A stretch of DNA of 64,000 bases from Bifidobacterium pullorum subsp. gallinarum (lineage in GTDB: Bacteria; Actinomycetota; Actinomycetes; Actinomycetales; Bifidobacteriaceae). Position numbers and translations under genes: made by a program. The stretch spans positions 310,001 to 374,000 of the forward strand of contig NZ_JGYX01000001.1 in NCBI RefSeq assembly GCF_000741215.1, given 5' to 3'. Under the pieces are notes generated by a model that saw nothing but the letters and a program-made list of their open reading frames with translations, had not been told where the DNA came from and made no database searches. Position 1 is the first letter of the stretch. Each line of letters begins with the position of its first letter. Below are positions 20,122 to 28,680 of this stretch, in pieces.

Positions 20122-20864
20122 CATACCCTAAGCTGCGCCAGCTCCTTGCGGATGGCCAGCATCTTGCCGTAGGCCGCGTTGCGCTGTTCCGTGGTTTTGG
20201 CCCTGCCGTGCGCCGCTTCGGCCTTGGCATACTCGGCCGCCAGGAAAACCGCCCGTTCACGCGCCGCAATGCGCTTGTCGATGTCGGAGCCGTCCACGTC
20301 GTCGGCGATGACCTGCGCGCACAACGAATCCCACAACTCCTCCATCGTGGCGCCGTGCACCGTCAGATGCGCGTCCGTCGCCGGCCTCCATACTCCGGCA
20401 TGAACCTTGGTGATCGGCGTATGCCCGGGCTTGACCGGCACATTCCGGCGGACGGCGAACGCGCACTGCTCCACGTCGGATTCGACGGTCTGCCCGCTGG
20501 CGGGATCGGTCAGGGGGCCGCCGTCGCGCACGCAGACGAACACGATGCCGCCGGGCCTCTGTGCGGCGATGTGGTCGATCACCTCGACCGGCACCGCTCC
20601 CCCGCCCGGCACATGCAGCCCCAACACCAGAATCTCCGGGAACCGTCTGCTCTCGGTCAGCCCCGTGTTCGAGGACCGCAGAATCGCCAGCATCGCGATC
20701 GATTCAAGGTCGGTGGTGAACCGCTGCCTGAGTTTGGCCGACACCGGCCCACGGCCGATGAACATCTGTTTGGGCAGCGCGCCCTTGGCGTCCGGGACGG
20801 TCGCCTTCAGCGGCAATCCCAGTCCCGGCGCGTTCAGTGATCCACAGGATGCGGCACCCGCCAT
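20121..20864 (-). CDS. DUF4391-like protein of unknown function
   Basis: A 247-residue soluble protein. The layout (LPKQMFIGRGPVSAKLRQRF, then a helix with DLESIAMLAILRSSNTGL, a beta strand EILVLGLHVPG, IVFVCVRDG and a DSLCAQVIAD near the end) resembles DUF4391 proteins, which often sit beside helicase or restriction genes. Here it stands alone. The C-terminal 60 residues are a charged helix, possibly coiled coil. RBS AAGGAGGT precedes the ATG. A LacI-like palindrome lies between the -10 and the start. The family call is from remembered pattern, not a search. Confidence 0.55.
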   Translation of the reverse strand: MAGAASCGSLNAPGLGLPLKATVPDAKGALPKQMFIGRGPVSAKLRQRFTTDLESIAMLAILRSSNTGLTESRRFPEILVLGLHVPGGGAVPVEVIDHIAAQRPGGIVFVCVRDGGPLTDPASGQTVESDVEQCAFAVRRNVPVKPGHTPITKVHAGVWRPATDAHLTVHGATMEELWDSLCAQVIADDVDGSDIDKRIAARERAVFLAAEYAKAEAAHGRAKTTEQRNAAYGKMLAIRKELAQLRV

Positions 20865-20881
20865 CGACTTACCTCCTTGTT

Positions 20882-20899
20882 TGCGGTAGCGTTACCGCA
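20882..20899 (-). promoter_or_regulatory. operator-like palindrome at the DUF4391-like promoter
   Basis: TGCGGTA and TACCGCA flank a 4-nt centre. Read on the minus strand the 18-mer is TGCGGTAACGCTACCGCA, with the central CG step seen in LacI-family operators. It sits between a TACGAT box (20901-20906) and the ribosome site. Confidence 0.5.
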
Positions 20900-21065
20900 C
20901 ATCGTAGCGCAGCCTCGACGTCCGGGCCCGGCATGTCCCAAATCCGCGCCGAGGATACGCCCACGGGAAAAGTCCCGTGTCCTTGGAGGCCGCCCCGCCC
21001 GTTTCCCGACTATGCTGGATGCATAATCCTCCGCAGCACAACCGATACCAGGCAAGGAGCGTGGC

Positions 21066-22637
21066 ATGGGCGTTCAGCGCACGCCGAAGGGGTTCGCCGT
21101 CGTCGACTTCGAAACCACCGGCATCAATCCGATGGGCGGCGACCGCGCCATCGAGGTCGGCATCGTGCATGTGGCGCCGGACGGCACGCTGGAGGACGAG
21201 GCGGAGACGCTGATCCGCGTGCAGCGCGATCTGGGTGCGCAGAACCTGCACCACATCCACGCGGCCGATCTGATGGATGCGCCTGATTTTGCGGGCATCG
21301 CCGCGGAACTGCGCGATTGGCTCGACGGTTACGTGTTCGTGGCGCACAACGCGGTGTTCGATTCCCGATTCCTCAACGCCGAATACAACCGGATCGGCTA
21401 CACCACGCCAGTGGACCGGACGACGTCGATCTGCACGCTGCGGCTGAGCAACCGGTTCCTGGGACTGCGCAGCCTGGACGACTGCTGCCGTGAACTCGGC
21501 ATCCGCAACACCGACGCCCACAGCGCCCTCGGCGACGCGCATGCGACCGCGCTGCTGCTCAGCGGGTTCCTGCACGGCATTCCCGATTGGGAGGGATGGA
21601 GGCCGGCGTTGCGGCTGGCCGCCGAACTGGAATGGCCGCGTATCGAGGAGCGGCCGCATCCGTGGGTGCCGCGCCAGAGCCATGCCGCGCACCGACCGGT
21701 CTCACCGTTCCTGAACCGTTTGCAGTCGGGCAACCCCGGTGCGGCGCGGTATCGGCACCATGATGCGGCGATGCTGGACGCCGCAGCCGACTATGTGGCG
21801 CTGCTCGACAAATGCCTAATCGACGCGCGGCTGAGCGAGCATGAGAAGAACGCGTTGGTGGACACGGCACGCGAGTTGGGACTGACACGCGAGCAATGCC
21901 TGCGCATCCATGAACAGTATTTCGCCGACGCGGCCGACGAAGCGTGGATCGACGGGCGTCTGACCGATGACGAGGAGCGTGAGCTGCGGCAGGTGGGCGC
22001 GCTGCTGTCGATCGAGCCGGACATGATCGACCGTGCGATAGCCGTTCCACCGTTCTCCGACGCCGCCACCGGGCGGCACGCGCGCCGGCACTCCCCTGCT
22101 GCGCCGCATCATGACGCCGACGATGTTTCTTCCGTTCAACCGGATTCCGGTGCATCCCCGGACTCCGGCACATCCGCGGATGCACCCAATCAATCCCGCA
22201 TCCCCAACAAGCATCGCAAGGATCGCAAGGATCGGAACAGCACACATCACGGCCGCCACCGTTCATCGGCGGACGCCTTCAGTGGCGACGCGCAGCACGA
22301 CGTCGTCTTGGGCAGGCCCGTGGTCCGCTCCACGACGCCGGCGCCGATGTCCGGCCGCGGACATGGCGGCAACGGAGGCGTCCGGTTCCGGCTGCATCGC
22401 GGCGACCGTGTGGTGTTGACCGGGGCCATGGAACGCTCCCGCGACGAGTGGATCTACACGCTGGAGGGTCTGGGACTGGTGGTGTGGCCGACCGTGACGA
22501 TGCAGGTGAGTCTCGTCATCGCGGCGGATGTCGATTCCGAATCGACGAAGGCGCGCAAGGCCCGCGAATACGGCATCCCGATCGTCGATGAGGCGTGGCT
22601 CGACCGAGCCATCCGCAACGGTCTGATCGAGGACTAG
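21066..22637 (+). CDS. DEDDh 3'-5' exonuclease with C-terminal BRCT domain
   Basis: A 523-residue protein with a DnaQ-like exonuclease at residues about 8-165: DFETTG (Exo I), HNAVFDSRFL (Exo II) and HSALGDAHAT (Exo III, DEDDh type). The middle (about 240-330) has two similar helical units, DARLSEHEKNALVDTARELG and DGRLTDDEERELRQVGALL, reminiscent of TerB-like repeats. A His/Asp/Ser-rich disordered linker with a tandem RKDRKD follows, and residues about 445-523 form a BRCT domain (GDRVVLTGAME then YGIPIVDEAWLDRAI). Bifidobacteria and relatives carry such proteins in DNA repair or as an epsilon-like proofreader. RBS AAGGAGCG precedes the ATG. Monocistronic. Confidence 0.85.
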   Translation: MGVQRTPKGFAVVDFETTGINPMGGDRAIEVGIVHVAPDGTLEDEAETLIRVQRDLGAQNLHHIHAADLMDAPDFAGIAAELRDWLDGYVFVAHNAVFDSRFLNAEYNRIGYTTPVDRTTSICTLRLSNRFLGLRSLDDCCRELGIRNTDAHSALGDAHATALLLSGFLHGIPDWEGWRPALRLAAELEWPRIEERPHPWVPRQSHAAHRPVSPFLNRLQSGNPGAARYRHHDAAMLDAAADYVALLDKCLIDARLSEHEKNALVDTARELGLTREQCLRIHEQYFADAADEAWIDGRLTDDEERELRQVGALLSIEPDMIDRAIAVPPFSDAATGRHARRHSPAAPHHDADDVSSVQPDSGASPDSGTSADAPNQSRIPNKHRKDRKDRNSTHHGRHRSSADAFSGDAQHDVVLGRPVVRSTTPAPMSGRGHGGNGGVRFRLHRGDRVVLTGAMERSRDEWIYTLEGLGLVVWPTVTMQVSLVIAADVDSESTKARKAREYGIPIVDEAWLDRAIRNGLIED

Positions 22638-22710
22638 CCGAAAACGCCGCACGCTTCCCGACCACAACCCATGGCCGTATGTCGAACCGGCCCACCATCG
22701 AAGGACTGGC

Positions 22711-23691
22711 ATGACCACACGTAACACCCCAACCTCCCCGCACCCCACGTCCCGGCGCGGCGGCCTGCGCGCATTGCTCGGAGAGATGTCCGCCGAAATC
22801 CGTGCGCATCGCAGCACGGCGCTGGTGTATGTGACGCTGCGCGTGCTCGTCATCGTGACGATGGTGCTCCAATTCCTCAACGGCAACTATGAGAACGTGT
22901 TCCTGTGCCTGCTGACGCTGGTGCTGTTCCTGGTGCCCGCGTTCGTGCAGGTCACGTTCAAGGTGGAGCTGCCGTCCACGTTGGAGATCATCGTGCTGCT
23001 GTTCATCTTCAGCGCGGAGATTCTCGGCGAGATCAGTTCGTTCTATGTGCTGTTCCCGTTCTGGGACGTCACGTTGCACACGTTGAACGGATTCCTGGCC
23101 GCCGCGATCGGATTCTCGCTGGTGGATCTGCTCAACCGCAGCGACCGGGTGAAGTTCGACCTGTCACCATTGTTCCTGTCGATCACCGCGTTCTGTTTCT
23201 CGATGACGATCGGTGTGCTCTGGGAGTTCTTCGAATTCGCGATGGATCAGTTCTTCGCGCTGGACATGCAGAAGGACACAATCGTGCATGCCATCCATTC
23301 GGTGACGCTCGACCCGACGAATACGAACACCACGGTCACGATCGACGGCATCACCGATACGATGGTCAACGGCGTCGACCTGGGTGTCGGAGGATACCTC
23401 GACATCGGTCTGATCGACACGATGGAGGACCTGATCGTCAACTTCATCGGTGCCGCGGTGTTCTCGGTCATCGGGTTCCTCTACGTGCGTTCGCGCGGGA
23501 AGAGCACGGTGCTCAGCAGGTTCATTCCGTACCGCAAGCACGGGCGGACGATCGAGGACTGGAACAATCCGGCGAACGAACCGGCCGGGATGACACGGAC
23601 GCGGATGAGCTGGCCGAACAGGTTGATGCGGCCGAGCACGCTGTGGAACCGGATACACGCCCATAGGCGTGGTACGGTACGAAACGATTGA
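22711..23691 (+). CDS. YjdF/DUF2238-like integral membrane protein
   Basis: A 326-residue protein with about seven hydrophobic helices between residues 38 and 270 and polar ends. The block WDVTLHTLNGFLAAAIGFSL and the later GVLWEFFEFAMD match the conserved His and Glu segments of the YjdF (DUF2238) family, function unknown. An extracytoplasmic loop of about 60 residues (VTLDPTNTNTTVTIDG) lies between the last two helices. It stands alone, 73 bp after the exonuclease gene. Confidence 0.65.
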   Translation: MTTRNTPTSPHPTSRRGGLRALLGEMSAEIRAHRSTALVYVTLRVLVIVTMVLQFLNGNYENVFLCLLTLVLFLVPAFVQVTFKVELPSTLEIIVLLFIFSAEILGEISSFYVLFPFWDVTLHTLNGFLAAAIGFSLVDLLNRSDRVKFDLSPLFLSITAFCFSMTIGVLWEFFEFAMDQFFALDMQKDTIVHAIHSVTLDPTNTNTTVTIDGITDTMVNGVDLGVGGYLDIGLIDTMEDLIVNFIGAAVFSVIGFLYVRSRGKSTVLSRFIPYRKHGRTIEDWNNPANEPAGMTRTRMSWPNRLMRPSTLWNRIHAHRRGTVRND

Positions 23692-23890
23692 TTCGTGGTC
23701 CATCGTGTTCCGTACCAGGCAACGGTTTCGAACTCACTTTCATGACGAACCTCGCCTGCTCGGTCCTGCCGCAACCCGCGCGATACGACGACAGCTACAG
23801 GGCGGCGCAAAGCCTCGGATCCATGACCGCTGGCCGCCGGGCCTCAGCAGGTTATATAGTGGCCTCAACGCATACAGGAAGGGCGGATTC

Positions 23891-25966
23891 ATGGCCATCG
23901 ACGCATATGAGATACGACTGGGCAAGGTGTTCTCCACCGACTACCGGTTCATCATCCCCTCATTCCAACGTCCCTATTCCTGGCGCCGAGAGAATATGCT
24001 CGAACTCATCGGCGATCTGGAGGACGCGGCACGAACACCGGAGCGCCCCTACTTCCTCGGCTCGCTGATCCTGGTCAAATCCGGTGGCAACGGCAGCCGC
24101 GCACAGGAGCGCCAGTACCAGGTCATCGACGGCCAGCAGCGCCTGACCTCACTGTCCATCCTGATCGCCGTGCTGCGCGACCTGGAGACCGATGAGGAGT
24201 TGCTGCGTGATTTGGACGCGCTGCTGCTGGAGCAGGGCAACAAACTGCAGGGTATCAAGGCCGAGCCACGACTCACGTTGCGAGAAAAGGACGCGGACTT
24301 CTTCCGCGAGTACGTGCAGGAGAACAATCTGGAAGGCCTGTTCGCGCTCAAGGACACCGAGCTGACCTCCAACGCGCAGCGCAACATCTATGAGAACACC
24401 CGTGCGGCCTACGATGAGTTCTGCAATCGCAGCACGGACGAACGGCGGGCCTTCGCCCGCTATCTGGTGGACGGCGTGTGCATGATCATCGTCAGTACCG
24501 ACGATCTGGCCGGAGCGCATCGCATCTTCAACGTCATGAACGTGCGCGGCCTGCCGTTGACCGCGCAGGACATGCTCAAGGCCAAGGCCATCTCATCGTT
24601 GCCGCCCGCCGATCGCGACGACTACGGTAAACGTTGGGACGACGCCATCGACCTGTTGGGAGAATCGGCGGAACCATTCTTCGATACGCTGATCACAATC
24701 ATCGATCATGGCGATATGAGGCATGGTGATTCGAGCCCATTCGCAGCCGGCGCCTTCGACCGGTACTTCAATACACATCCGGCGAACGAGTTCGTCGGTA
24801 CCGTACTGGAACCCTACGCGCATGCCTGGCTGCACGTCACCCGACAGGCGCAGGATCAGCTTCCCGAGCCCGTCTCGGAAGCCATTCAGACGCTCTGCGA
24901 CTACGGCGACGCCACCGAATGGTACCCAGCCGCCATGTGGATCCTGGTTCACAAACTCGACGTACAGGCGGTACACGTACCTGCACCCTCACCCAGCGAC
25001 GACCAGATCACCGCCGTTTCGGCCATGCTCCGTGCTTTGGAACGCGTCACAGGCGTCGATAATCTCATCAACGCCACCAGCAGCGCACGCAAGGCACGGG
25101 TCGCGCGCATCGTGGCCGACCTGGATTCGGGAACGCCCGCGCAACAGTCCGCGGCGTTATCGGTCAACGACAACGAACGCCATCGCGCACTCCTACGGCT
25201 GCGCGGCGAACTGTACATGAACCCGAATCTCAAGAAAGTCCTACTGCTGCGTGCCAACGATCAGCTCAACGGGAGCCGTGTAACGCGTCCACGCGCCCTG
25301 TACCCCGTCAGGATCTTGCCGGAGCGAATCGGTCCGACCTCGTCGTTTGCGGCATGGCCGGAGTCCATCCGTGACCATTGGGTGGACCGAATCGGCAACC
25401 TGGCATTGAGTCAGACCAATGAGACGAAGATGGAACAGCTCGACGGTTTCTCCTCGCGACGAGACCGGATTCTCTCACAGTCCGGAGCGCGCCGATTCCC
25501 ATTGTCGGAGCAACTGGCAGACATCCAGGAGCTGACGCCGGAGACGCTCAACGACCGACAAAATACCACGGTACGACTCATCGCGCAGTATTGGGATATC
25601 CAGTTCGACGCGGACCATACCGATCTGACCGCGGTCAGCGAGGAACGCCTGGCCCGCGGCAACGGCTCCCCATCCCGAGGTTCCAAACGCATCACCATAG
25701 CCCAAGTGGTGGAGGCTGGATTCCTGTTGCCGGACGAACGCCTGGTGTGGAAACGTCCACGTCTGGGCGAGGAATGGTACGCCACCGTCACCGGCAACGG
25801 CACGCTCCGACTCGACAACGGCCAGGAATACGCCTCGCCGTCGGCCGCGGTCAAAGGGGTCACGGGCAAAAACGGCAGCAACGGTCTGGCCGTATGGCGG
25901 CGTGTCAGCGACGGAAGCAAGCTCGCGGACATCTGGAAGGCGTTCCGCATGAGCCATCAGGCCTGA
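23891..25966 (+). CDS. DUF262/DUF1524 protein with C-terminal RAMA domain (GmrSD-like)
   Basis: A 691-residue protein of the GmrSD/type IV restriction group. The DUF262 part has IPSFQRPYSW (about residue 23-32) and the nucleotide-binding VIDGQQRLTSLS (about 79-90). A helical middle leads to a DUF1524-like region with the GNLAL strand, but where active HNH nucleases have His-Ile-x-Pro this protein reads RILP (Arg474), so the nuclease may be inactive. The last 90 residues (VVEAGFLLPDERLVWKRP, EYASPSAAVKGVTG) fit the RAMA domain found fused to restriction and methylation proteins and thought to read modified DNA. ATG 23891 has a GGAAGGGCGG ribosome site. A macro-domain gene follows 38 bp downstream. 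Confidence 0.75.
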   Translation: MAIDAYEIRLGKVFSTDYRFIIPSFQRPYSWRRENMLELIGDLEDAARTPERPYFLGSLILVKSGGNGSRAQERQYQVIDGQQRLTSLSILIAVLRDLETDEELLRDLDALLLEQGNKLQGIKAEPRLTLREKDADFFREYVQENNLEGLFALKDTELTSNAQRNIYENTRAAYDEFCNRSTDERRAFARYLVDGVCMIIVSTDDLAGAHRIFNVMNVRGLPLTAQDMLKAKAISSLPPADRDDYGKRWDDAIDLLGESAEPFFDTLITIIDHGDMRHGDSSPFAAGAFDRYFNTHPANEFVGTVLEPYAHAWLHVTRQAQDQLPEPVSEAIQTLCDYGDATEWYPAAMWILVHKLDVQAVHVPAPSPSDDQITAVSAMLRALERVTGVDNLINATSSARKARVARIVADLDSGTPAQQSAALSVNDNERHRALLRLRGELYMNPNLKKVLLLRANDQLNGSRVTRPRALYPVRILPERIGPTSSFAAWPESIRDHWVDRIGNLALSQTNETKMEQLDGFSSRRDRILSQSGARRFPLSEQLADIQELTPETLNDRQNTTVRLIAQYWDIQFDADHTDLTAVSEERLARGNGSPSRGSKRITIAQVVEAGFLLPDERLVWKRPRLGEEWYATVTGNGTLRLDNGQEYASPSAAVKGVTGKNGSNGLAVWRRVSDGSKLADIWKAFRMSHQA

Positions 25967-26004
25967 CGATTTCGCAGCACAGCGCATGCAGGGAGGATGA
26001 CGTC

Positions 26005-26532
26005 ATGGGATTGGATATTGTTCGCGGCGACATCACCACTATGGCGGTGGACGCCATCGTGAACGCCGCGAATCCGCAACTGCAGATGGGCGGCGGCGTG
26101 TGCGGGGCCATCTTCCGCGCCGCAGGAGCCCGTCGACTGCGGGAGGCATGCGACAGGCTCGCACCCATCACAACCGGCGAAGCCGTCATCACCGATGGAT
26201 TCAGTCTGCCCGCACGATACATCATCCACACGCCCGGTCCCGTGTGGCGCGACGGCACGCGCGGCGAGGAAGACCTGCTTCGGGCCTGCTATCGCAACAG
26301 TCTGGCACTGGCCGCCGAACACGGCTGTGCCAGCGTCGCCTTTCCGTTGATCTCCGGCGGCATCTACGGGTATCCGGTCGCGGACGCGATCCGCATCGCC
26401 CTCGAGGAGATGCGCGCATTCCTTATGGACCCCGCGCACGCCGACATGACCGTCATCCTGGCGCTGTTCGACGAGACCACCTACGGCCTCGCACGGCATA
26501 TCGACGAGCGGTACCCCGGGAGGGCGTCATGA
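26005..26532 (+). CDS. macro-domain protein (ADP-ribose hydrolase type)
   Basis: A 175-residue single macro domain of the MacroD/YmdB class, which removes ADP-ribose from proteins or deacetylates O-acetyl-ADP-ribose. DAIVNAANPQLQMGGGVCGAIF carries the catalytic Asn and the Gly-rich loop; FPLISGGIYGYP is the second phosphate-binding loop. GGGAGG precedes ATG 26005. It lies 38 bp after the RAMA-containing gene on the same strand, so co-transcription is likely, and it may act with it in phage defence, though housekeeping use is equally possible. Confidence 0.9.
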   Translation: MGLDIVRGDITTMAVDAIVNAANPQLQMGGGVCGAIFRAAGARRLREACDRLAPITTGEAVITDGFSLPARYIIHTPGPVWRDGTRGEEDLLRACYRNSLALAAEHGCASVAFPLISGGIYGYPVADAIRIALEEMRAFLMDPAHADMTVILALFDETTYGLARHIDERYPGRAS

Positions 26533-26566
26533 TCAACAACAGATGACAAACGCCAACGGTCCGGGG

Positions 26567-26888
26567 TCATCGGCGTCGCGCCAAGTCCGCGAGCTTCTCA
26601 CCATTCGCCTCGGGGTCCCCGGCAGCTCCGACCAGCGTATCGAAATTCGCCAACTCGACCTCCGCTCCCGCAACGCCATCCGCATCCTGAGTCCGCCCGG
26701 TCAGATGAAAGCCCATATGCTCGTAGAACGCGCAGGCGCGTGACCTTCAGCGCGAATGCCGGAGTGATGGCGTCGACCAGCTCCTGCGGCAGCATTCCCG
26801 AATATGTCTCCCGCCACGTCCGGGCATGGATCTCGGCCTTTTGCTCAAGGAAGTTGGCCGTAAGATGCCTGATGCGAATTCCCTTCAT
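26567..26888 (-). pseudogene. GNAT acetyltransferase remnant with internal deletion
   Basis: Starts MKGIRIRHLTANFLEQ and continues through ARTWRETYSGMLPQELVDAI, the N-terminus of a GNAT enzyme. After FALKVT the frame shifts to CAFYEHMGFHLTGRTQ and ELANFDTL, the C-terminus of the same kind of enzyme, ending at TGA 26567. Only about 105 codons remain of about 170, so the acetyl-CoA binding core is deleted. Confidence 0.75.
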
Positions 26889-26943
26889 GGGAGCGATTCT
26901 ACCCGTTGTCCCGTCCGGAATCGTCCGGCATACCGCAGCGGCC

Positions 26944-26978
26944 GATTCACGGTTTTGACGGACTCGAAACCGTGAATC
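26944..26978. repeat. palindromic repeat, copy 1
   Basis: GATTCACGGTTT and AAACCGTGAATC form a perfect 12-bp inverted repeat around 11 nt. A related copy lies at 27061-27095. Confidence 0.7.
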
Positions 26979-27060
26979 GAAATCACGCAGAACCACAAAC
27001 ATCCACACAACCCAATCGGCGTGATTCCGCCATCATGCAGTCCGAACCGAACATGATGGC

Positions 27061-27095
27061 AATTCACAGTTTTGTGAAGACCAAAACCGTGAATT
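27061..27095. repeat. palindromic repeat, copy 2
   Basis: AATTCACAGTTTT and AAAACCGTGAATT pair with one mismatch around 9 nt. It shares the ATTCACxGTTTT arm with copy 1, 117 bp away. The 150 bp around these repeats contain no gene. Confidence 0.7.
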
Positions 27096-27140
27096 ACCTC
27101 ACCGTATAAATAATCACATTGGCCTCAACCCCACCCATAC

Positions 27141-27175
27141 TATCGCTTGACAGTAGTATCGCATTGCGATAGTAT
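27141..27175 (+). promoter_or_regulatory. higBA promoter with overlapping palindromic operator
   Basis: TTGACA (27147-27152), 17-nt spacer, TAGTAT (27170-27175). TATCGCATTGCGATA (27157-27171) is a perfect palindrome with a single centre base that covers the spacer and the first bases of the -10; a third half-site TATCGC lies at 27141-27146. This is the usual site for HigA autorepression. Confidence 0.85.
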
Positions 27176-27183
27176 ACGATGGC

Positions 27184-27471
27184 ATGCGAACACGAGGCCA
27201 AGCACTCCATGAGTATCTCTACGGAGGCCCTTATCCGAGAGGCTTTCCGACCGGACTGGAAAAACAGGTGAAACGCAAACTGCAAATGTTGAAAGCCGCG
27301 CACGCGCTCCACGATCTGAAAGTACCGCCGGGAAACAGATTGGAACCGCTGCAAGGCAACCTGCTCGGACATTGGAGCATCCGCATCAACCAGCAATACC
27401 GACTCATCTTCCAATGGGACGACGACACCAAGGAGGCATACGATGTCTATTTCGACGACTACCACCACTGA
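27184..27471 (+). CDS. higB: HigB/RelE-type toxin
   Basis: A 95-residue ribosome-dependent mRNA interferase of the HigB branch of RelE/ParE. The C-terminal half (NRLEPLQGNLLGHWSIRIN, QYRLIFQWD) is diagnostic; basic residues K and R dominate the N-terminal helices. ATG 27184 begins 8 nt after the -10, with little room for a ribosome site. The 3' end overlaps higA by 29 bp, toxin first, the normal order for higBA. Confidence 0.92.
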   Translation: MRTRGQALHEYLYGGPYPRGFPTGLEKQVKRKLQMLKAAHALHDLKVPPGNRLEPLQGNLLGHWSIRINQQYRLIFQWDDDTKEAYDVYFDDYHH

Positions 27472-27748
27472 TCAATTCCTCAGCACTCCAGGCGAGATTC
27501 TGAAAGAGGAATTCCTCGAACCTTTGGGAATCAGCAACTACCGCCTCGCCAAAACCATCGGCGTGGGGGAAACCGCAATCGGAGAAATCGTTCGAGGCAA
27601 GCGAACCATCAGCACGGCCATGGCATACCGTCTGGCGGCAGCGCTTGGCACCACTCCGGAATTCTGGATGAACCTGCAGCGAGACTACGACTTGCTCAGC
27701 TTCGACACCAGTACCCTCGGCGATATCAAACCTCTGATTCACGCATAA
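27443..27748 (+). CDS. higA: HigA antitoxin, HTH XRE family
   Basis: A 101-residue antitoxin with a single helix-turn-helix (YRLAKTIGVGETAIGEIVRG) followed by the HigA block AYRLAAALGTTPEFWMNLQ. The AAGGAG for translation lies inside higB. It should neutralise HigB and repress the palindromic promoter at 27141-27175. Confidence 0.93.
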   Translation: MSISTTTTTDQFLSTPGEILKEEFLEPLGISNYRLAKTIGVGETAIGEIVRGKRTISTAMAYRLAAALGTTPEFWMNLQRDYDLLSFDTSTLGDIKPLIHA

Positions 27749-27765
27749 GTTTGAGAGACAACGTC

Positions 27766-28680
27766 ATGACGCGACCATTGACCATCGCATTGCTGCAGAT
27801 CAACCCGACCGGCACGCTGGACGGCAACCTAGCCAAAGGCATCCTGGCCTGCCGCCGTGCCGCGGAACTCGGCGCGGACATCGCACTGTTCCCGGAGATG
27901 TGGAGCAACGGGTACGCGCTGCACGGCCGGCCCGTCGAGGACTGGACAGCCGAGGCGGTTGACGTGGACGGCGACTTCGTCAGCGCGTTCGGCGAGCTGG
28001 CCCGCGAGCTGAACATGGCGATCGGCGTGACGCTCCTGGAACGGTACGAGGGCGACCCGCGCAACACCTTGGTGCTCTTCGACCGGTTCGGCGAGCGCCA
28101 GCTCGTTTACGCCAAGGTGCACACCTGCGACTTCGACGTGGAACGCCACCTGACGCCGGGGCATGAATTCCCGGTATGCGTGCTCGACACCGCCGTCGGC
28201 CCCGTGCGCGTCGGCGCGATGATCTGTTTCGACCGCGAGTTCCCGGAGAGCGCCCGAATCCTCATGCTCAACGGCGCGGAACTCATTCTGGTGCCCAACG
28301 CCTGCCCGATGGAGATCAACCGACTTGCGCAGTTGCGTGCGCGCGCCTACGAGAACATGACCGCGATCGCGACCTGCAACTATCCGGATTCCGTGCCGGG
28401 ATGCAATGGCAACTCCACCGTGTTCGACGGCGTGGCCTATCTGCCCGACGGCCCCGGCGAGGACGGGTCCCGGGATATGTGCCTGCTGCAGGCAGACGGC
28501 ACCGAAGGCGTGTTCGTCGCCAAGCTCGATCTGGATCAGCTGCGGAAATACCGGGAATACGAGGTGCAGGGCAACGCCTATCGGCATCCGGAACTCTATG
28601 GGATGCTATGCAGCGGGGCGGTCGACCCGCCGTTCGTCAGGCCGGACCGACGTGTCGTCCCCATGCCGGAACGCGGTTAG
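27766..28680 (+). CDS. carbon-nitrogen hydrolase (nitrilase superfamily)
   Basis: Amidase or nitrilase-like enzyme of about 304 residues. The Glu-Lys-Cys triad is visible: Glu in LFPEMWSNGY, Lys in VYAKVHTCDF and Cys in GAMICFDREFPE. The substrate is unknown. ATG 27766 is preferred; an in-frame TTG at 27751 is possible. It lies 17 bp after higA and may be read through from that promoter. It is convergent with the glycerate kinase gene, sharing bases at the stop codons (4 bp). Confidence 0.85.
   Translation: MTRPLTIALLQINPTGTLDGNLAKGILACRRAAELGADIALFPEMWSNGYALHGRPVEDWTAEAVDVDGDFVSAFGELARELNMAIGVTLLERYEGDPRNTLVLFDRFGERQLVYAKVHTCDFDVERHLTPGHEFPVCVLDTAVGPVRVGAMICFDREFPESARILMLNGAELILVPNACPMEINRLAQLRARAYENMTAIATCNYPDSVPGCNGNSTVFDGVAYLPDGPGEDGSRDMCLLQADGTEGVFVAKLDLDQLRKYREYEVQGNAYRHPELYGMLCSGAVDPPFVRPDRRVVPMPERG

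Noticed and set aside
26543..26743. Plus-strand 66-codon frame after the macro-domain gene
   Set aside because: It is the complement of the C-terminal part of the GNAT remnant, which has recognisable motifs.
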